The position numbers and the translations under genes are program-made. Source: Saprospiraceae bacterium (GTDB lineage Bacteria > Bacteroidota > Bacteroidia > Chitinophagales > Saprospiraceae). From it: DNA of 38,107 nucleotides. The stretch covers positions 1 through 38,107 of the forward strand of contig JAHDCZ010000021.1 in the NCBI GenBank assembly GCA_020629615.1, given 5' to 3'. Under the pieces are notes generated by a model that searched no databases, was not told the DNA's origin, and was given only the letters and a program-made list of their open reading frames with translations. Shown in pieces: positions 1 to 10,400 of this stretch (positions are counted from its first letter, which is position 1; each line of letters opens with the position of its first letter).

Positions 1-235
1 GACCGACTTCATAAAATAATTCTCCATATTCAAAATCTCCAAAATCAACGCCCTGGTTATGAACGACAGAAAATCCACTGTTGCCCACGTTAGCAGCTGA
101 AAAATCAAAGGCGACCATGACTTCTTGACCAGAACATTCCGTTATTTCATAATTTAAATTAAAGAGTTCGCACTCTTGCCCAAAGCAGCTGAGGCTTACA
201 AGAAAACAGAAAAGAAAAGATAATTGAATTTTCAT
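1..235 (-). CDS. Secreted protein of unknown function, N-terminal part only
   Basis: The ATG at 235 on the minus strand opens a frame that runs off the left edge, so only about 78 residues are visible. They begin with a clear signal peptide (MKIQLSFLFCFLVSLSCFGQ), with likely cleavage after the GQ that precedes ECELFN. The mature part (CELFNLNYEITECSGQEVMV, then FDFSAANVGNSGFSVVHNQG) looks like the short beta-rich Cys-containing modules seen in large secreted Saprospiraceae proteins. I infer an extracellular or T9SS-exported protein, but the C-terminus that would prove it lies outside the window. The gene is divergent from P1 across a 147-base spacer, so it may be a further member of the secreted-protein locus or simply a neighbour. 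Confidence 0.7.
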   Translation of the reverse strand, partial: MKIQLSFLFCFLVSLSCFGQECELFNLNYEITECSGQEVMVAFDFSAANVGNSGFSVVHNQGVDFGDFEYGELFYEVG

Positions 236-382
236 AACGGCAAATTTTCTAATGCTAAGACCCATAAACTATGAAATCTGCTGTAAAGGACGACAGAATA
301 ACGTATTTAACAAATTAATATTCGACAAAAATTCATATATCGATTGATCTCATTAAATTTATGGAAGAAATATCATTAGATT

Positions 383-2767
383 ATGAAGTCGTTTTGGACC
401 CTCAGTTTTTTAATTTTTATTGTTTTTTCACCTTGTCAGGCGAATACTATTACTGGGATTCTATGCCCTCAAGACTTTTTGTTGTGGTGTAGTGATGATG
501 AAGATGATATTGTAACAACAGGAAAAGCTGTCGGTACTGGAATTTATGCAACTTATACAACGTCTTATACCGATATTGATGATCTTACGGCATGCAATGA
601 AGGGAATATTTTTAGAACGTGGTTTGTTGATGTAAATTCTAACAATCAATTGGATGGAGACGAGCCAAGCTGTGTTCAGTTGATTACAATGGAATTTGTG
701 GATGTCGCTTTTAACCTAAGTTTTCCGCCCGACATTACACTTAGTTGTGGAGAAGATGAAAATTTTGGTGAGCCGAGTTGGACTGCTGGGCCATGTGATT
801 TGGTTGCTGCTTCAGTTGAAACGCAGCAAACGAATGCTATCGGAAGCGGTTGTTATCACATTCTAAACGAATACACGGTTATCAATTGGTGTCTCTACCA
901 TCCCAATGATCCCAACTGGAACGGTGAAGGAATTTGGAAATATATACAGACAATTAAAGTGATTGATAATGATTCACCGATTATAAATAATTGTGATGAT
1001 TTAATTTTTTCGGTCGATGAGAATTGTTCAGCTGATCTAGATTTGGCTATGTCGGCTGAAGATTTGGGAGCCTGTGCTTCTGATCAATTATTTTGGACTT
1101 TAAGTGTCGATCTTTGGGCAGATAATACGGAAGATTACTTTTATGGGCCGGATGAAATAGGGCAGTTTAAGACCAATTCTATTGCCAATAATGAGTTAGT
1201 AAATATTAGGATTCCTGAGTCCGTGGGTATATCGAAACATAAAATTTCCTGGAAGGTTTACGATTACTGTGGTAATGTTCGGGCTTGTCATCAAAGTATA
1301 GATGTCGTAGATGATAAAGCACCAACTCCGTATTGTTATCGGACGATTAGTTCGACTTATTGGGCTGAGGATGAAAATGTTGAAATCCATGTTGATCTCT
1401 TTGATCGAGGTGCTTTTGATAATTGTTCGGATCAGGTTCAACTTTCTTTTTCTTCTGACTTGAATGATACCTTAAGGACTATAGATTGTAATGATGTGGG
1501 TCCAAATCAATTGCAGGTCTACGTGACGGACGAATATGGCAATCAAGACTACTGTCCAGTCAATCTATTTATTGCTGATAATGGTTCATGTTATGTCGCG
1601 ATAAATCTTGAAGGAAGAGTCTTAGGAGTAGATGATGAAGCTATAGAGGGAGCGAGCATTTCCTTAATGCAAGACAATGAAGAAATTGATCTTACTCAAA
1701 GTGATGAAACCGGCACATTTTTACTAGAAGAGGTGCAGGCCTTCTCTGATTATTACATTCAACCTTCTTTTGAGATAGATCCGATGGCTGGAGTGAGCAC
1801 TTTAGATTTGGTGCTGATACAGAAACAAATTTTGGATTTGTATGAATTTGAGACGCCGTATCAATATTTGGCCGCGGATATTAATAACGATAAAAATATT
1901 TCTGCCTTAGATTTATTAGAACTTAGAAAAGTGATCTTGGGTATTTATACAGATTTTCCAAACAACGAAAAGTTCTTTTTTGTCGATCCAAATCATGAAA
2001 TGACTAACAATGAAGTCCCTCTGGACATTAATCATTACACTGCGCTCACAGACTATGATGGTATGATGGAATTTGTGGGGGTTAAATTAGCCGATGTCAA
2101 TCATTCATTTGATTATCAGTTGAACTCCAATGAAAACGAGACTAGATCAGAGCATCAAATTAAATTGAGATTAGAAAAAGAATTGATAGATGGTGTTTAT
2201 TGGACTCATCTTTATACTGTAGAAAGTATGGGTATTCAGGGATTTCAAATGAGAATTGAAAGTGATCATGATATCCTAGACGTGCAATCAAAACAGATTA
2301 ATTTGCAAGATGGATTCAATTTCAATTTATCAGCAAAGACGCTAACCCTATTGGGAGAAAAAGAAGCATATTGGGATTCTACAGCGCCTCTTATCTCTTT
2401 TCAGAGCGGAGATTTATCTGATTTTTGGCTTTCGCCGAATGGATTCTCTTCAGAAATATATGAATCAATTAATACTGCCCCGTTGAATCTAGTAATTGAA
2501 TCCGAAGTTAATGAAGAGAATATTTTTGAAATATTTCCCAATCCATCAATGGGGAAATTGACGATTCATTCAAGCGAACATGAAATTGCTAGTATTTCCA
2601 TTTTTAGTATACAAGGACGAAAGGTCTTTTCTAAAGAAAATCAAGAAATTTCAAGCTCTACAATCTTGAATCTTCATGAGCTCAGAGATGGAATATACTT
2701 CGTTCATATTCAAACAAAGGATTTTACCAAGCTTCAAAAACTATACATTAGATCTGATAAGCCTTAA
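383..2767 (+). CDS. P1: T9SS-exported dockerin/cohesin-like protein, short paralogue (794 aa)
   Basis: This is the shortest of four tandem paralogues. A signal peptide (about residues 1-21, ending PCQANT) is followed by roughly three Cys-rich HYR-like modules with hinges such as IDNDSPIINNC and VDDKAPTPYC. A carboxypeptidase-regulatory-like beta-sandwich lies at about 410-468. A dockerin-like pair of helices spans 470-522 (GVSTLDLVLIQKQILDL, then the loop D499-x-N501-x-D503 ... D510). A divergent cohesin-like beta-sandwich covers about 590-705. Residues 717-794 (IFPNPSMGKL ... GIYFVHI) form a T9SS type A sorting domain. It lacks the N-terminal half present in P2-P4. P2 follows after 92 bases with no terminator, so the two are probably co-transcribed. 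The product should be exported by the T9SS and displayed or released at the surface. The cohesin assignment is weakest in this paralogue. Confidence 0.88.
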   Translation: MKSFWTLSFLIFIVFSPCQANTITGILCPQDFLLWCSDDEDDIVTTGKAVGTGIYATYTTSYTDIDDLTACNEGNIFRTWFVDVNSNNQLDGDEPSCVQLITMEFVDVAFNLSFPPDITLSCGEDENFGEPSWTAGPCDLVAASVETQQTNAIGSGCYHILNEYTVINWCLYHPNDPNWNGEGIWKYIQTIKVIDNDSPIINNCDDLIFSVDENCSADLDLAMSAEDLGACASDQLFWTLSVDLWADNTEDYFYGPDEIGQFKTNSIANNELVNIRIPESVGISKHKISWKVYDYCGNVRACHQSIDVVDDKAPTPYCYRTISSTYWAEDENVEIHVDLFDRGAFDNCSDQVQLSFSSDLNDTLRTIDCNDVGPNQLQVYVTDEYGNQDYCPVNLFIADNGSCYVAINLEGRVLGVDDEAIEGASISLMQDNEEIDLTQSDETGTFLLEEVQAFSDYYIQPSFEIDPMAGVSTLDLVLIQKQILDLYEFETPYQYLAADINNDKNISALDLLELRKVILGIYTDFPNNEKFFFVDPNHEMTNNEVPLDINHYTALTDYDGMMEFVGVKLADVNHSFDYQLNSNENETRSEHQIKLRLEKELIDGVYWTHLYTVESMGIQGFQMRIESDHDILDVQSKQINLQDGFNFNLSAKTLTLLGEKEAYWDSTAPLISFQSGDLSDFWLSPNGFSSEIYESINTAPLNLVIESEVNEENIFEIFPNPSMGKLTIHSSEHEIASISIFSIQGRKVFSKENQEISSSTILNLHELRDGIYFVHIQTKDFTKLQKLYIRSDKP

Positions 2768-2784
2768 ATAATTGGTATAGATTT

Positions 2785-2864
2785 TGCATTAAAGAAATTT
2801 GTAATGTGTTTTCTAACAGAATTACACAGTAGGATGATACTGCACTTAAATTTCTTAATATGCA
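2785..2864 (+). promoter_or_regulatory. Long imperfect hairpin containing the P2 start codon
   Basis: The P1-P2 spacer can fold on itself. Bases 2785-2800 (TGCATTAAAGAAATTT) are nearly complementary to 2848-2864, which contains the P2 start ATG at 2860-2862. An inner stem pairs TGTAAT at 2800-2805 with ATTACA at 2821-2826, capped by TGTT/AACA at 2807-2810 and 2815-2818. The helices are AT-rich and have bulges, so stability is doubtful. There is no T-run, so it does not look like a terminator. It might tune translation of P2. Confidence 0.3.
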
Positions 2865-5800
2865 AAACGCAATTAAAATATTCGTTGTCCTGTTTTTTTT
2901 GATGAACCTGCAACTGAAGGCTTCATCGGATGTTAATTTAGAATTTCCATCAACAATGATGGTTGAGGTTTTTGCTGGTAATGACACTAGTGTTTGTTAC
3001 GGTTCTAACTTAGAAATAAATGACTTAAATGCATTCATTAATGGGGTAGCGGATGGAAACTGGTTTACCTCTGGTACTGGAGTGTTTTTACCGGGATCAG
3101 GAAGTTCTGGACTTTTTTCAAATACGACCACATATATTCCCAGTAATGCAGATTATGCAGCTGGATCAGTTGTTCTAACTTTAGTTTCTGATGATCCGGA
3201 TGGCCCAGGTGTCTTAACTCAAGTGAATGATGCCATGATATTAAGTTTTCAATCTGCTCCTGCTTTGGCTTGTACATCAAATTTAAATGTTTCTCTAGAT
3301 TATTTTTGTGAGCAGCAGTTAGATATATTCATGCTGATTACAAATCCAATCACGCCCTATGGAAACTACTACATTGAAAGTTTTGATGAAAACGGTCAGT
3401 TGATTCCTGATAATTTATTAACGAGTGCTCATAGAAACCAGAATATCTCCTTTAGCGTTGGCCATATTTGCGGAGGGAGTACTTGCTGGGGAAATATTTA
3501 TGTCGAAGATAAATTGCCTCCCAATTTGATTTGCCTTGATCATACCATTTCATGTGATGAAGGTTTTTTACCAGAAGACCTTGGACTTCCAATTCCACTA
3601 ACAGCGAATGCAGTTCCATCTGGTATGAACTCCTACAATGTGGAGGACTTTGACGCCTGTACAGATGTGATCTTGGAATATTCAGATGAACTGGTAGATT
3701 TAGCTTGCGCGAATGGTTATGAATCTCGAATAGATCGTACCTGGATTGCAACAGATGAAGACGGTAATTCGTCTTCTTGTGTTGAACAAATCTATAGGAC
3801 TAATCTTGGATTGTCGGATGTAGTTTTTCCCTTAAATTACGACGATCTTGATTTGCCTTCATTGTCTTGTAGTGGTAATTGGCCTAGCTTACCTTCGTCG
3901 GGCTATCCAGATCCAAGTTATACCGGCTATCCTTCCACGATGCTTTGTTCAAATCTAGAGGCTACATATGACGATATTGAATTTCCAATTTGTGGGGGAG
4001 GATATAAAATTTTGAGGGAATGGTTGGTGATTGATTGGTGTTCTTCCAGTAGTGCTAGTGAAAATCAAATTATAAAAATTGAAGATAAAGAAGCCCCAAT
4101 AATTGCTTGTCAGGCCGATGTTACTTTAAATACCAATGCCTATACCTGTAGTTTAACTGATTATCAAATGGTAGTTCCATTGGTAACAGATAATTGTTCT
4201 GCTTTTGACTACAGTGCTTATCTGCTGGATGATCTAGGAGAAGAAATCCATTTAAATATAAATAATGGTCTTGTTCTAATCGAAGAAATGAATTTGGGTA
4301 ACTATATCTATCGAATAATTGCCGAAGACGAGTGTGGCAATAAAGATACTTGTAATACCAATATTACTATTGTAGATCAAGCACCTCCATATGTGAGTTG
4401 CGATCAGCTAACTTCTGTTTCATTAGGCATTGATGGGATCGGTAGGATGTTTGCTACGACACTTGATGATGGATCATGGGATAACTGTGGTATCGATCGC
4501 TTCGAAGTGGCAAAAATGACGGATGAGTGTGGATTTGGATTAGAATTTGGTCCGTATGTTGATTTTTGTTGCTCTGAGGTGGCAACCGTGGTAATGGTTG
4601 CTTTAAGAGTTTATGATATTTATGGCAACTATAATGACTGTATGGTCGAGGTTGAAGTAGAGGAGAAATTGCCCCCAGTAATTAGCTGCCCTTCCAATAT
4701 AACCTTAAGTTGTGATCATCATTATGATATGGATAATTTGGATGAATTTGGAACGATCGCATTGGACCCATCAGACCAAAATCCAATTTTAGTAAATGGT
4801 GTAACCGTTGGGTATGATGGTTTGGCTTTGGATAATTGTAACGTCACAATTGAACATCGGGCCATTAATAATATTTCTTGTCACGAAGGTGAAATTATTC
4901 GGATATTCACAGCTTGGGATGATTTTGGTCAATCGGATGAGTGTTATCAGGTCATAAGCTTTATAAATAATAACCCTTTCTCCGAAGATGATATAATATG
5001 GCCTCCAGATTACACGGATACAGGTTGTCAAGAGATAGAAGATAATGTCATCGTTACAGGTGAGCCCACATTTACAAATGAAATCTGTTCTAATGTGGAT
5101 GCCACTTATGTTGATCAGGTGTTTAATATTGTCGAAGGATCGTGTATTAAAATAATCCGAGAGTGGACCGTAATTGATTGGTGTCAATTTGATGACCAAA
5201 CCTTAGAAGGAACATGGAATTATACTCAGACAATCAAACAAAACAACACAGTAGGTCCTCAATTTACATCGACCTGTCAAGATACGACAATTTGTATCGT
5301 CGGTGATCCAATAAATTGCGAAGGAATAGTTCAATTAAGTAATTCAGCAATTGATGATTGTACTTCAGAAGAAGATTTGAGTTGGAATTGGTTTATTGAT
5401 ATTAATGATGATGGAAATTTCGAACATACTGGAACAGGAGATTCTTTAGAAATTCTTTTGCCTCAAGGCGAATATTTTATTCGGTGGCATGTTGAAGATC
5501 GTTGTGGTAATTTAGAATCGTGTGATTATTATTTTGTAGTTAAGGAATGTAAATTGCCTACACCATATTGTACATCATCCTTGACTACCGTCATCATGCC
5601 ATCTGCAGGTGAGATTACGATTAATGCCATTGACTTTGAATTAAATAGCACTGACAATTGTACCCCATATGAGGATCTTAAATTTTCATTTTCTAGCAAC
5701 ACATCGGACGTCACCAGAACATATACTTGTGACAGTTTGATAAATGGAATCGCTCAAGCATTTGATTTGCAATTATGGGTTACAGATTTGGCTGGGAATC

Positions 5801-7098
5801 AAGATTATTGCAGCGTTATGGTCACGATTCAAGATAATAATGATTCTTGTTCTGAGAATGTATTGGATGGTAGTATTTCTGGGAATGCAAAAACCTATTC
5901 TGGGTATGAAGTCGAAAATGTTAGCATAACCTATGAAGCTGGAATACCTGCCTATTCTGGCGAAATAAGTACAAATCAAAATGGAAATTATAATATTTCT
6001 GAAGTGCCCGCGCAAATATCATACGATATAGATGCTGTTAAATCAGATGGTTTATTGACCGGAGTATCAACTTTGGATATTTTTCTAATCCAAAAGCACA
6101 TATTACAATTAAAAGAATTTACTAATCCGTATGATGTAATTGCGGCTGATGTAAATAAATCAAATTCTGTTAGTGGTGTTGATCTGGTCTTTTTAAGAAA
6201 AGCATTATTGGGTATTAATTTGGAATTTCCTAATGATAATGATCCTTGGCGATTTGTTGATAAGAATCATGTATTTACCGATACTTTGTCACCTTGGGGA
6301 TTCGATGAATCTATTTCCTTCGAGCCATTAACTTCAAATACCAATGAAGCAGATTTTGTTGCAATAAAAATCGGCGATGTCAACGGGACACTAAATGAAG
6401 ATTTCTTGAAGAATGGGGAGGTAGAACAAAGAAGTACTAATGGTTTCAACTTAAGCTACAGTATTGAAGAAAATGATGATCATGTACTTGCTCATTTCTA
6501 TTCATCTAATAGAATGGAAATTAATGGTTATCAATTTGCGTTGAATTATAATTCTGTGGACTATCAGTTTGTAGAGATTCTTTCTAATGGGCTCAATTTG
6601 AATGAGGAAAATATTAACTCATTTGATCAAGAAATACGTAGTTTATGGTATTCTATGGAGCCTAGAGTGTTTGAAAAGAATCAAACTATTTTCTCACTAA
6701 AATTTTCTAAATCAACGTCGAGAATTGTAGATATAGCTTTACAAATCGCTAATTCTATTGAATCTCAAATAATACAGGATGATCAAGCCTTTGATTTGAG
6801 TTTTTCAGCAGATCAATATCATAAAATCGAAGATGAATTACCAATTTCGACCAATTTAATTAGTCCAAATCCATTCAAAGACAATTTGGTAATTGATCTT
6901 ACAAAACACCAAGATGTTGAAAGCATTGATATTTTAGATCAATATGGTAACGAGATTAAGAGTATTTCTTATCCTCAAACATACAACACAAGATTAAAAA
7001 TTGACTCAAAAATATTCCCAACTACGGGTGTATATTACTTTGTTTTTCAAACAAATTCTCGACGCTTTTCTGAGCGTGTTGTTTTTATTAACGACTAA
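2860..7098 (+). CDS. P2: giant T9SS-exported dockerin/cohesin-like protein (1412 aa)
   Basis: A signal peptide (residues 1-22, ending LKASS) is followed by a module of the type common in Bacteroidota adhesins (AGNDTSVCYGSN ... SNADYAAGSVVLTL, about 38-115). Then come about six Cys-rich HYR-like modules separated by hinges such as EDKLPPNLIC, EDKEAPIIAC, VDQAPPYVSC and EEKLPPVISC, and two copies of the W-x-VIDWC signature (REWLVIDWC, REWTVIDWC). A regulatory-like beta-sandwich precedes the dockerin-like helices at 1068-1120 (GVSTLDIFLIQKHILQL; second loop D1097-x-N1099-x-S1101 ... D1108). A cohesin-like region covers about 1193-1320 and a T9SS type A domain about 1328-1412 (ISPNPFKDN ... GVYYFVF). 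No enzymatic domain is recognisable, so the role is probably structural or adhesive. An intrinsic terminator follows directly. Confidence 0.9.
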   Translation: MQNAIKIFVVLFFLMNLQLKASSDVNLEFPSTMMVEVFAGNDTSVCYGSNLEINDLNAFINGVADGNWFTSGTGVFLPGSGSSGLFSNTTTYIPSNADYAAGSVVLTLVSDDPDGPGVLTQVNDAMILSFQSAPALACTSNLNVSLDYFCEQQLDIFMLITNPITPYGNYYIESFDENGQLIPDNLLTSAHRNQNISFSVGHICGGSTCWGNIYVEDKLPPNLICLDHTISCDEGFLPEDLGLPIPLTANAVPSGMNSYNVEDFDACTDVILEYSDELVDLACANGYESRIDRTWIATDEDGNSSSCVEQIYRTNLGLSDVVFPLNYDDLDLPSLSCSGNWPSLPSSGYPDPSYTGYPSTMLCSNLEATYDDIEFPICGGGYKILREWLVIDWCSSSSASENQIIKIEDKEAPIIACQADVTLNTNAYTCSLTDYQMVVPLVTDNCSAFDYSAYLLDDLGEEIHLNINNGLVLIEEMNLGNYIYRIIAEDECGNKDTCNTNITIVDQAPPYVSCDQLTSVSLGIDGIGRMFATTLDDGSWDNCGIDRFEVAKMTDECGFGLEFGPYVDFCCSEVATVVMVALRVYDIYGNYNDCMVEVEVEEKLPPVISCPSNITLSCDHHYDMDNLDEFGTIALDPSDQNPILVNGVTVGYDGLALDNCNVTIEHRAINNISCHEGEIIRIFTAWDDFGQSDECYQVISFINNNPFSEDDIIWPPDYTDTGCQEIEDNVIVTGEPTFTNEICSNVDATYVDQVFNIVEGSCIKIIREWTVIDWCQFDDQTLEGTWNYTQTIKQNNTVGPQFTSTCQDTTICIVGDPINCEGIVQLSNSAIDDCTSEEDLSWNWFIDINDDGNFEHTGTGDSLEILLPQGEYFIRWHVEDRCGNLESCDYYFVVKECKLPTPYCTSSLTTVIMPSAGEITINAIDFELNSTDNCTPYEDLKFSFSSNTSDVTRTYTCDSLINGIAQAFDLQLWVTDLAGNQDYCSVMVTIQDNNDSCSENVLDGSISGNAKTYSGYEVENVSITYEAGIPAYSGEISTNQNGNYNISEVPAQISYDIDAVKSDGLLTGVSTLDIFLIQKHILQLKEFTNPYDVIAADVNKSNSVSGVDLVFLRKALLGINLEFPNDNDPWRFVDKNHVFTDTLSPWGFDESISFEPLTSNTNEADFVAIKIGDVNGTLNEDFLKNGEVEQRSTNGFNLSYSIEENDDHVLAHFYSSNRMEINGYQFALNYNSVDYQFVEILSNGLNLNEENINSFDQEIRSLWYSMEPRVFEKNQTIFSLKFSKSTSRIVDIALQIANSIESQIIQDDQAFDLSFSADQYHKIEDELPISTNLISPNPFKDNLVIDLTKHQDVESIDILDQYGNEIKSISYPQTYNTRLKIDSKIFPTTGVYYFVFQTNSRRFSERVVFIND

Positions 7099-7111
7099 AT
7101 CACTTCCATTT

Positions 7112-7154
7112 GGAATAGCAGCATTAAGGGGTTCTTGCTGCTATTCCGTTTTTT
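7112..7154 (+). terminator. Intrinsic terminator after P2
   Basis: A perfect 12-bp stem (GGAATAGCAGCA at 7112-7123, TGCTGCTATTCC at 7136-7147) encloses a 12-base loop and is followed by a T-rich run at 7149-7154. It lies 13 bases after the P2 stop codon and separates the P1-P2 unit from P3-P4. Confidence 0.85.
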
Positions 7155-7453
7155 AGTTGAAAAAATTGATATTTTTTTTCAAAAGTAATTTTCTCTCTTC
7201 TTTCCACATTTATAAGCTTTTATGGATTAAAAAAAATATCCATATCTAATCACATTATATATTCTTCTAATTTGATTTTCCTTTTGGCTTAGAAATTGGT
7301 CTTAAACACGTGTTGGAGCAAATAAAATTTACTCTAACGATATTTCGTGGCTTTAAATAACCTAAAGAAACTTACACACTTTCCTAGGTCTTGAAAGCTA
7401 CTAGTAAATATGATTTTTTGAGCATAAACGAATTTTACAAAAGTCAAAAATCG
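7155..7453 (+). other. AT-rich intergenic region upstream of P3
   Basis: This 299-base stretch follows the P2 terminator. It must carry the P3 promoter if P3 is independently transcribed, but I see no good TTTG ... TAnnTTTG pair; the nearest resemblance, around 7270-7300, is weak. An in-frame TTG at 7391 could lengthen P3 by 21 residues. No RNA gene or mobile-element trace is visible. Confidence 0.5.
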
Positions 7454-10400
7454 ATGAGAAGACCGTTACTTAAAACAAGAAATGGGTTCAGAGGAGGACA
7501 AAGGACATGGTATCTATTAATTTCGATGCTATTATTGACCACTTTTACAACCAACGTTCAATCGCAAGCAAATCCAGGGATTTCTGCTTGTAATTGTTCC
7601 AACGCTATTGGCGTTCCAGATTCTACCAGATTTACAGATGAAGTTGTTATTGACAACGATATTTTGTGTACTGGACAAACTTGGATTATCACTGCCAACG
7701 ATGGTTTATACCAAATAGGATCAGATCCTTTAGTGTTAATTCCAACTGGAACTGTGATACCTGAATCACCTGCAGGTTCTGGAAATTATGTGATTAATGG
7801 AGTTCGGTACAATGGACTTCCTTATAATTTTTCAGTAGCTGAAATTGGAGGTGCTGTATGCCAAGTTGCTCCGTTGAGTTGGAGTAATTTAGGAGATGCC
7901 TCTAATACCGAAACTTGTTTATATCCACCTGATACCATCATGGGGGATCGTTTTGTTTGTAAAGAGCAAATCGAAACCTATTCTTTGGGTGTTTCTAGTT
8001 TAAATATTGGGAATGTAACCTGGTCACTTGTTGGGGGAGGTACCGTTATCGCTGGAGGTGGAATTACTGATAATTCTATTACTGTCGATTGGGGATCAAT
8101 CAATGGACCGTTTACTATAACGGCGGTAGGAACTATGAACAATGGTTGCGATTTCGATTTGACTTTAGAAGGTGCTATCGAAGAAATCATTTCATTGGCT
8201 TGTAATAACAGCATTAATGTTTCGATGGATTTGGGTTGTTCTGTTTCGATAAATGCAGACCATTTGTTGGAAGATATGATGTTTGATAATGATTCTTATT
8301 TCATTACTCTATATGATGAATTAGGAGGAGATACCATCGTTCCTAATGGAAATATTCATGCAGAATATATTGGTCAGCAATTGCGTGCTGAGATTTCTCA
8401 ACACTGTGGAGGTAACTCATGTTGGGGATATATTTTTGTTGAAGATAAATCGGTTCCATTATTAGAATGCGGACCAGATGTAACTATTGACTGTGATGAT
8501 TTAGATACACCAGCTGCTACTGGATTTCCTCTTCCTGCCAGTTATACTGGAGTTCCGGTTTTATTGCTTGACGGGTCTTACTTGTTGCCTGGATATGATA
8601 ATTGTGGAGATGCCTTTTTAACTTGGGATGACAACGTTGAACAAACATTTTGTGTTGGTCCTTTTGGAGCAGAAATAACAAGAACATGGACTGTAACTGA
8701 TGAATACAGCGGTTCTTCGAGTTGTTCAACTACAATATATGTGAATAGATCAGGTTTAGCCGACTTAAGCTATCCTGATAATTACGATACAGCCACTGGA
8801 CCTAATAATTCCCTTGAAGCATGTGATCCGACTTGGCAAAACACTGCACTTCCGAATGGTCACCCACATCCTGATTTTACGGGATATCCAACGGGTAGGG
8901 TTTGTTTCAATGTCGAGATATATTATGAAGATTTAAGAATAGATATTTGCGGTGATGACGCTTTTAAAGTGTACCGTAGATGGATAGCAACAGATTGGTG
9001 TACAAGTGAAATTGATACAACAGTTCAATTGATAACGATAATGGATACTAATCTATTGTGTGTTGCACCTCCGGAATTTGGATTACCAACTTCGACGCAC
9101 CAATGTGTAGGTGATATTCCTGTACCACATCCTATTGTAACTGATTTATGTGACGATTGGGATTACACGGTATCGTATAAATTGAGAGATGAAAGTGGAA
9201 ATCCATACCTATTACCGATTACGGATGGTGTAGTAGGAAATTCAAATACGGGTTATACAATTACTGGATTAGAAGGTGTACAGGATAGTGTGTGGATAGT
9301 TTATACAGTATTCGACAGATGCGGAAATGTCTGTCAAGCATTCACTGAAGTAGGCTTTGAAGATAATGAACAACCCGTTCCAGTTTGTGACTTGACTTCC
9401 TTTATTTCTGTCAACGAGTCAGGGATGGCATTCGCAGGACCATTGACATTTGATGATGGTAGTGCGGACAACTGTGGTGTATATCATATGGAAGTTGAAA
9501 GAATGAACAATAATGGATGTTCACAACCACCAGGAAATGATCTAGTTAAATTTTGCTGTAATGATATTGGTACCGTGCAAATGGTGAGACTGACCGTATG
9601 GGATTATGCGGGTAACAGTAACTTCTGTATGGTTGAAGCTCATATTCAAGACAATATTGCGCCTGTAATCACTTGTCCAGCCAACGTAACGATTGATTGT
9701 ACTGCGAATATTAATAATTTAAACGTTTACGGAACGGCAACAGCTAGTGATGTCTGTGGAGCTACAATTGTTGAAACATCAACTTCAAATTTTAGCGATT
9801 GTGGAAATGGAACAATAACAAGAACCTTTACGGCGACAGATGATTATGGAAATTCAGATGTATGTACTCAAGTGATAACGCTACAAAATCTGACACCATT
9901 TGGTCTTCAACATATTTCATGGCCTAATGATTACACTTCCCATAATTCTTGTTTGTCAAGTGGCTCTGCACCAGAAGATTTGCCAAATGGTTTTAATTTC
10001 CCTTCTTTGGCTGACTTGCCATGTGATAATATAGCCTATGACTACGACGATGTGGTTTTCCAATATGTGGATGAAGCTTGCTTCAAAATTTTAAGAAATT
10101 GGACTGTAATCGACTGGTGTCAATTCAATCCATTTAATCCATCTGTGGGGAAATGGCATCACACTCAAGTGATCAAGTTGATGAATTCTTCAGCTCCAGT
10201 AATGGGTGCCATTGATGTCAATGAATTTGGAAACGCAGGGAATTGTACTGTCACTGTGGCTATTGATAAGGTGGCAACTGATGATTGTTCCACTGAGGAT
10301 GCCTTAGTGTGGAATTATACCGTTGATTATGACAACAACGGAACCATAGATCAAACCGGTACAGGAAATTGGATCAACGGAGTATTGCCTTATGGGACTC

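Noticed and set aside
4789-5199. 136-codon open frame antisense to P2
   Set aside because: It lies wholly inside P2 on the opposite strand, has no signal, domain or promoter, and its isoleucine/threonine-rich composition is the mirror of the P2 codons.
7155-7453. A possible small RNA, tRNA or CRISPR leader in the gap upstream of P3
   Set aside because: No cloverleaf, repeated spacer pattern or second strong hairpin is visible beyond the P2 terminator.
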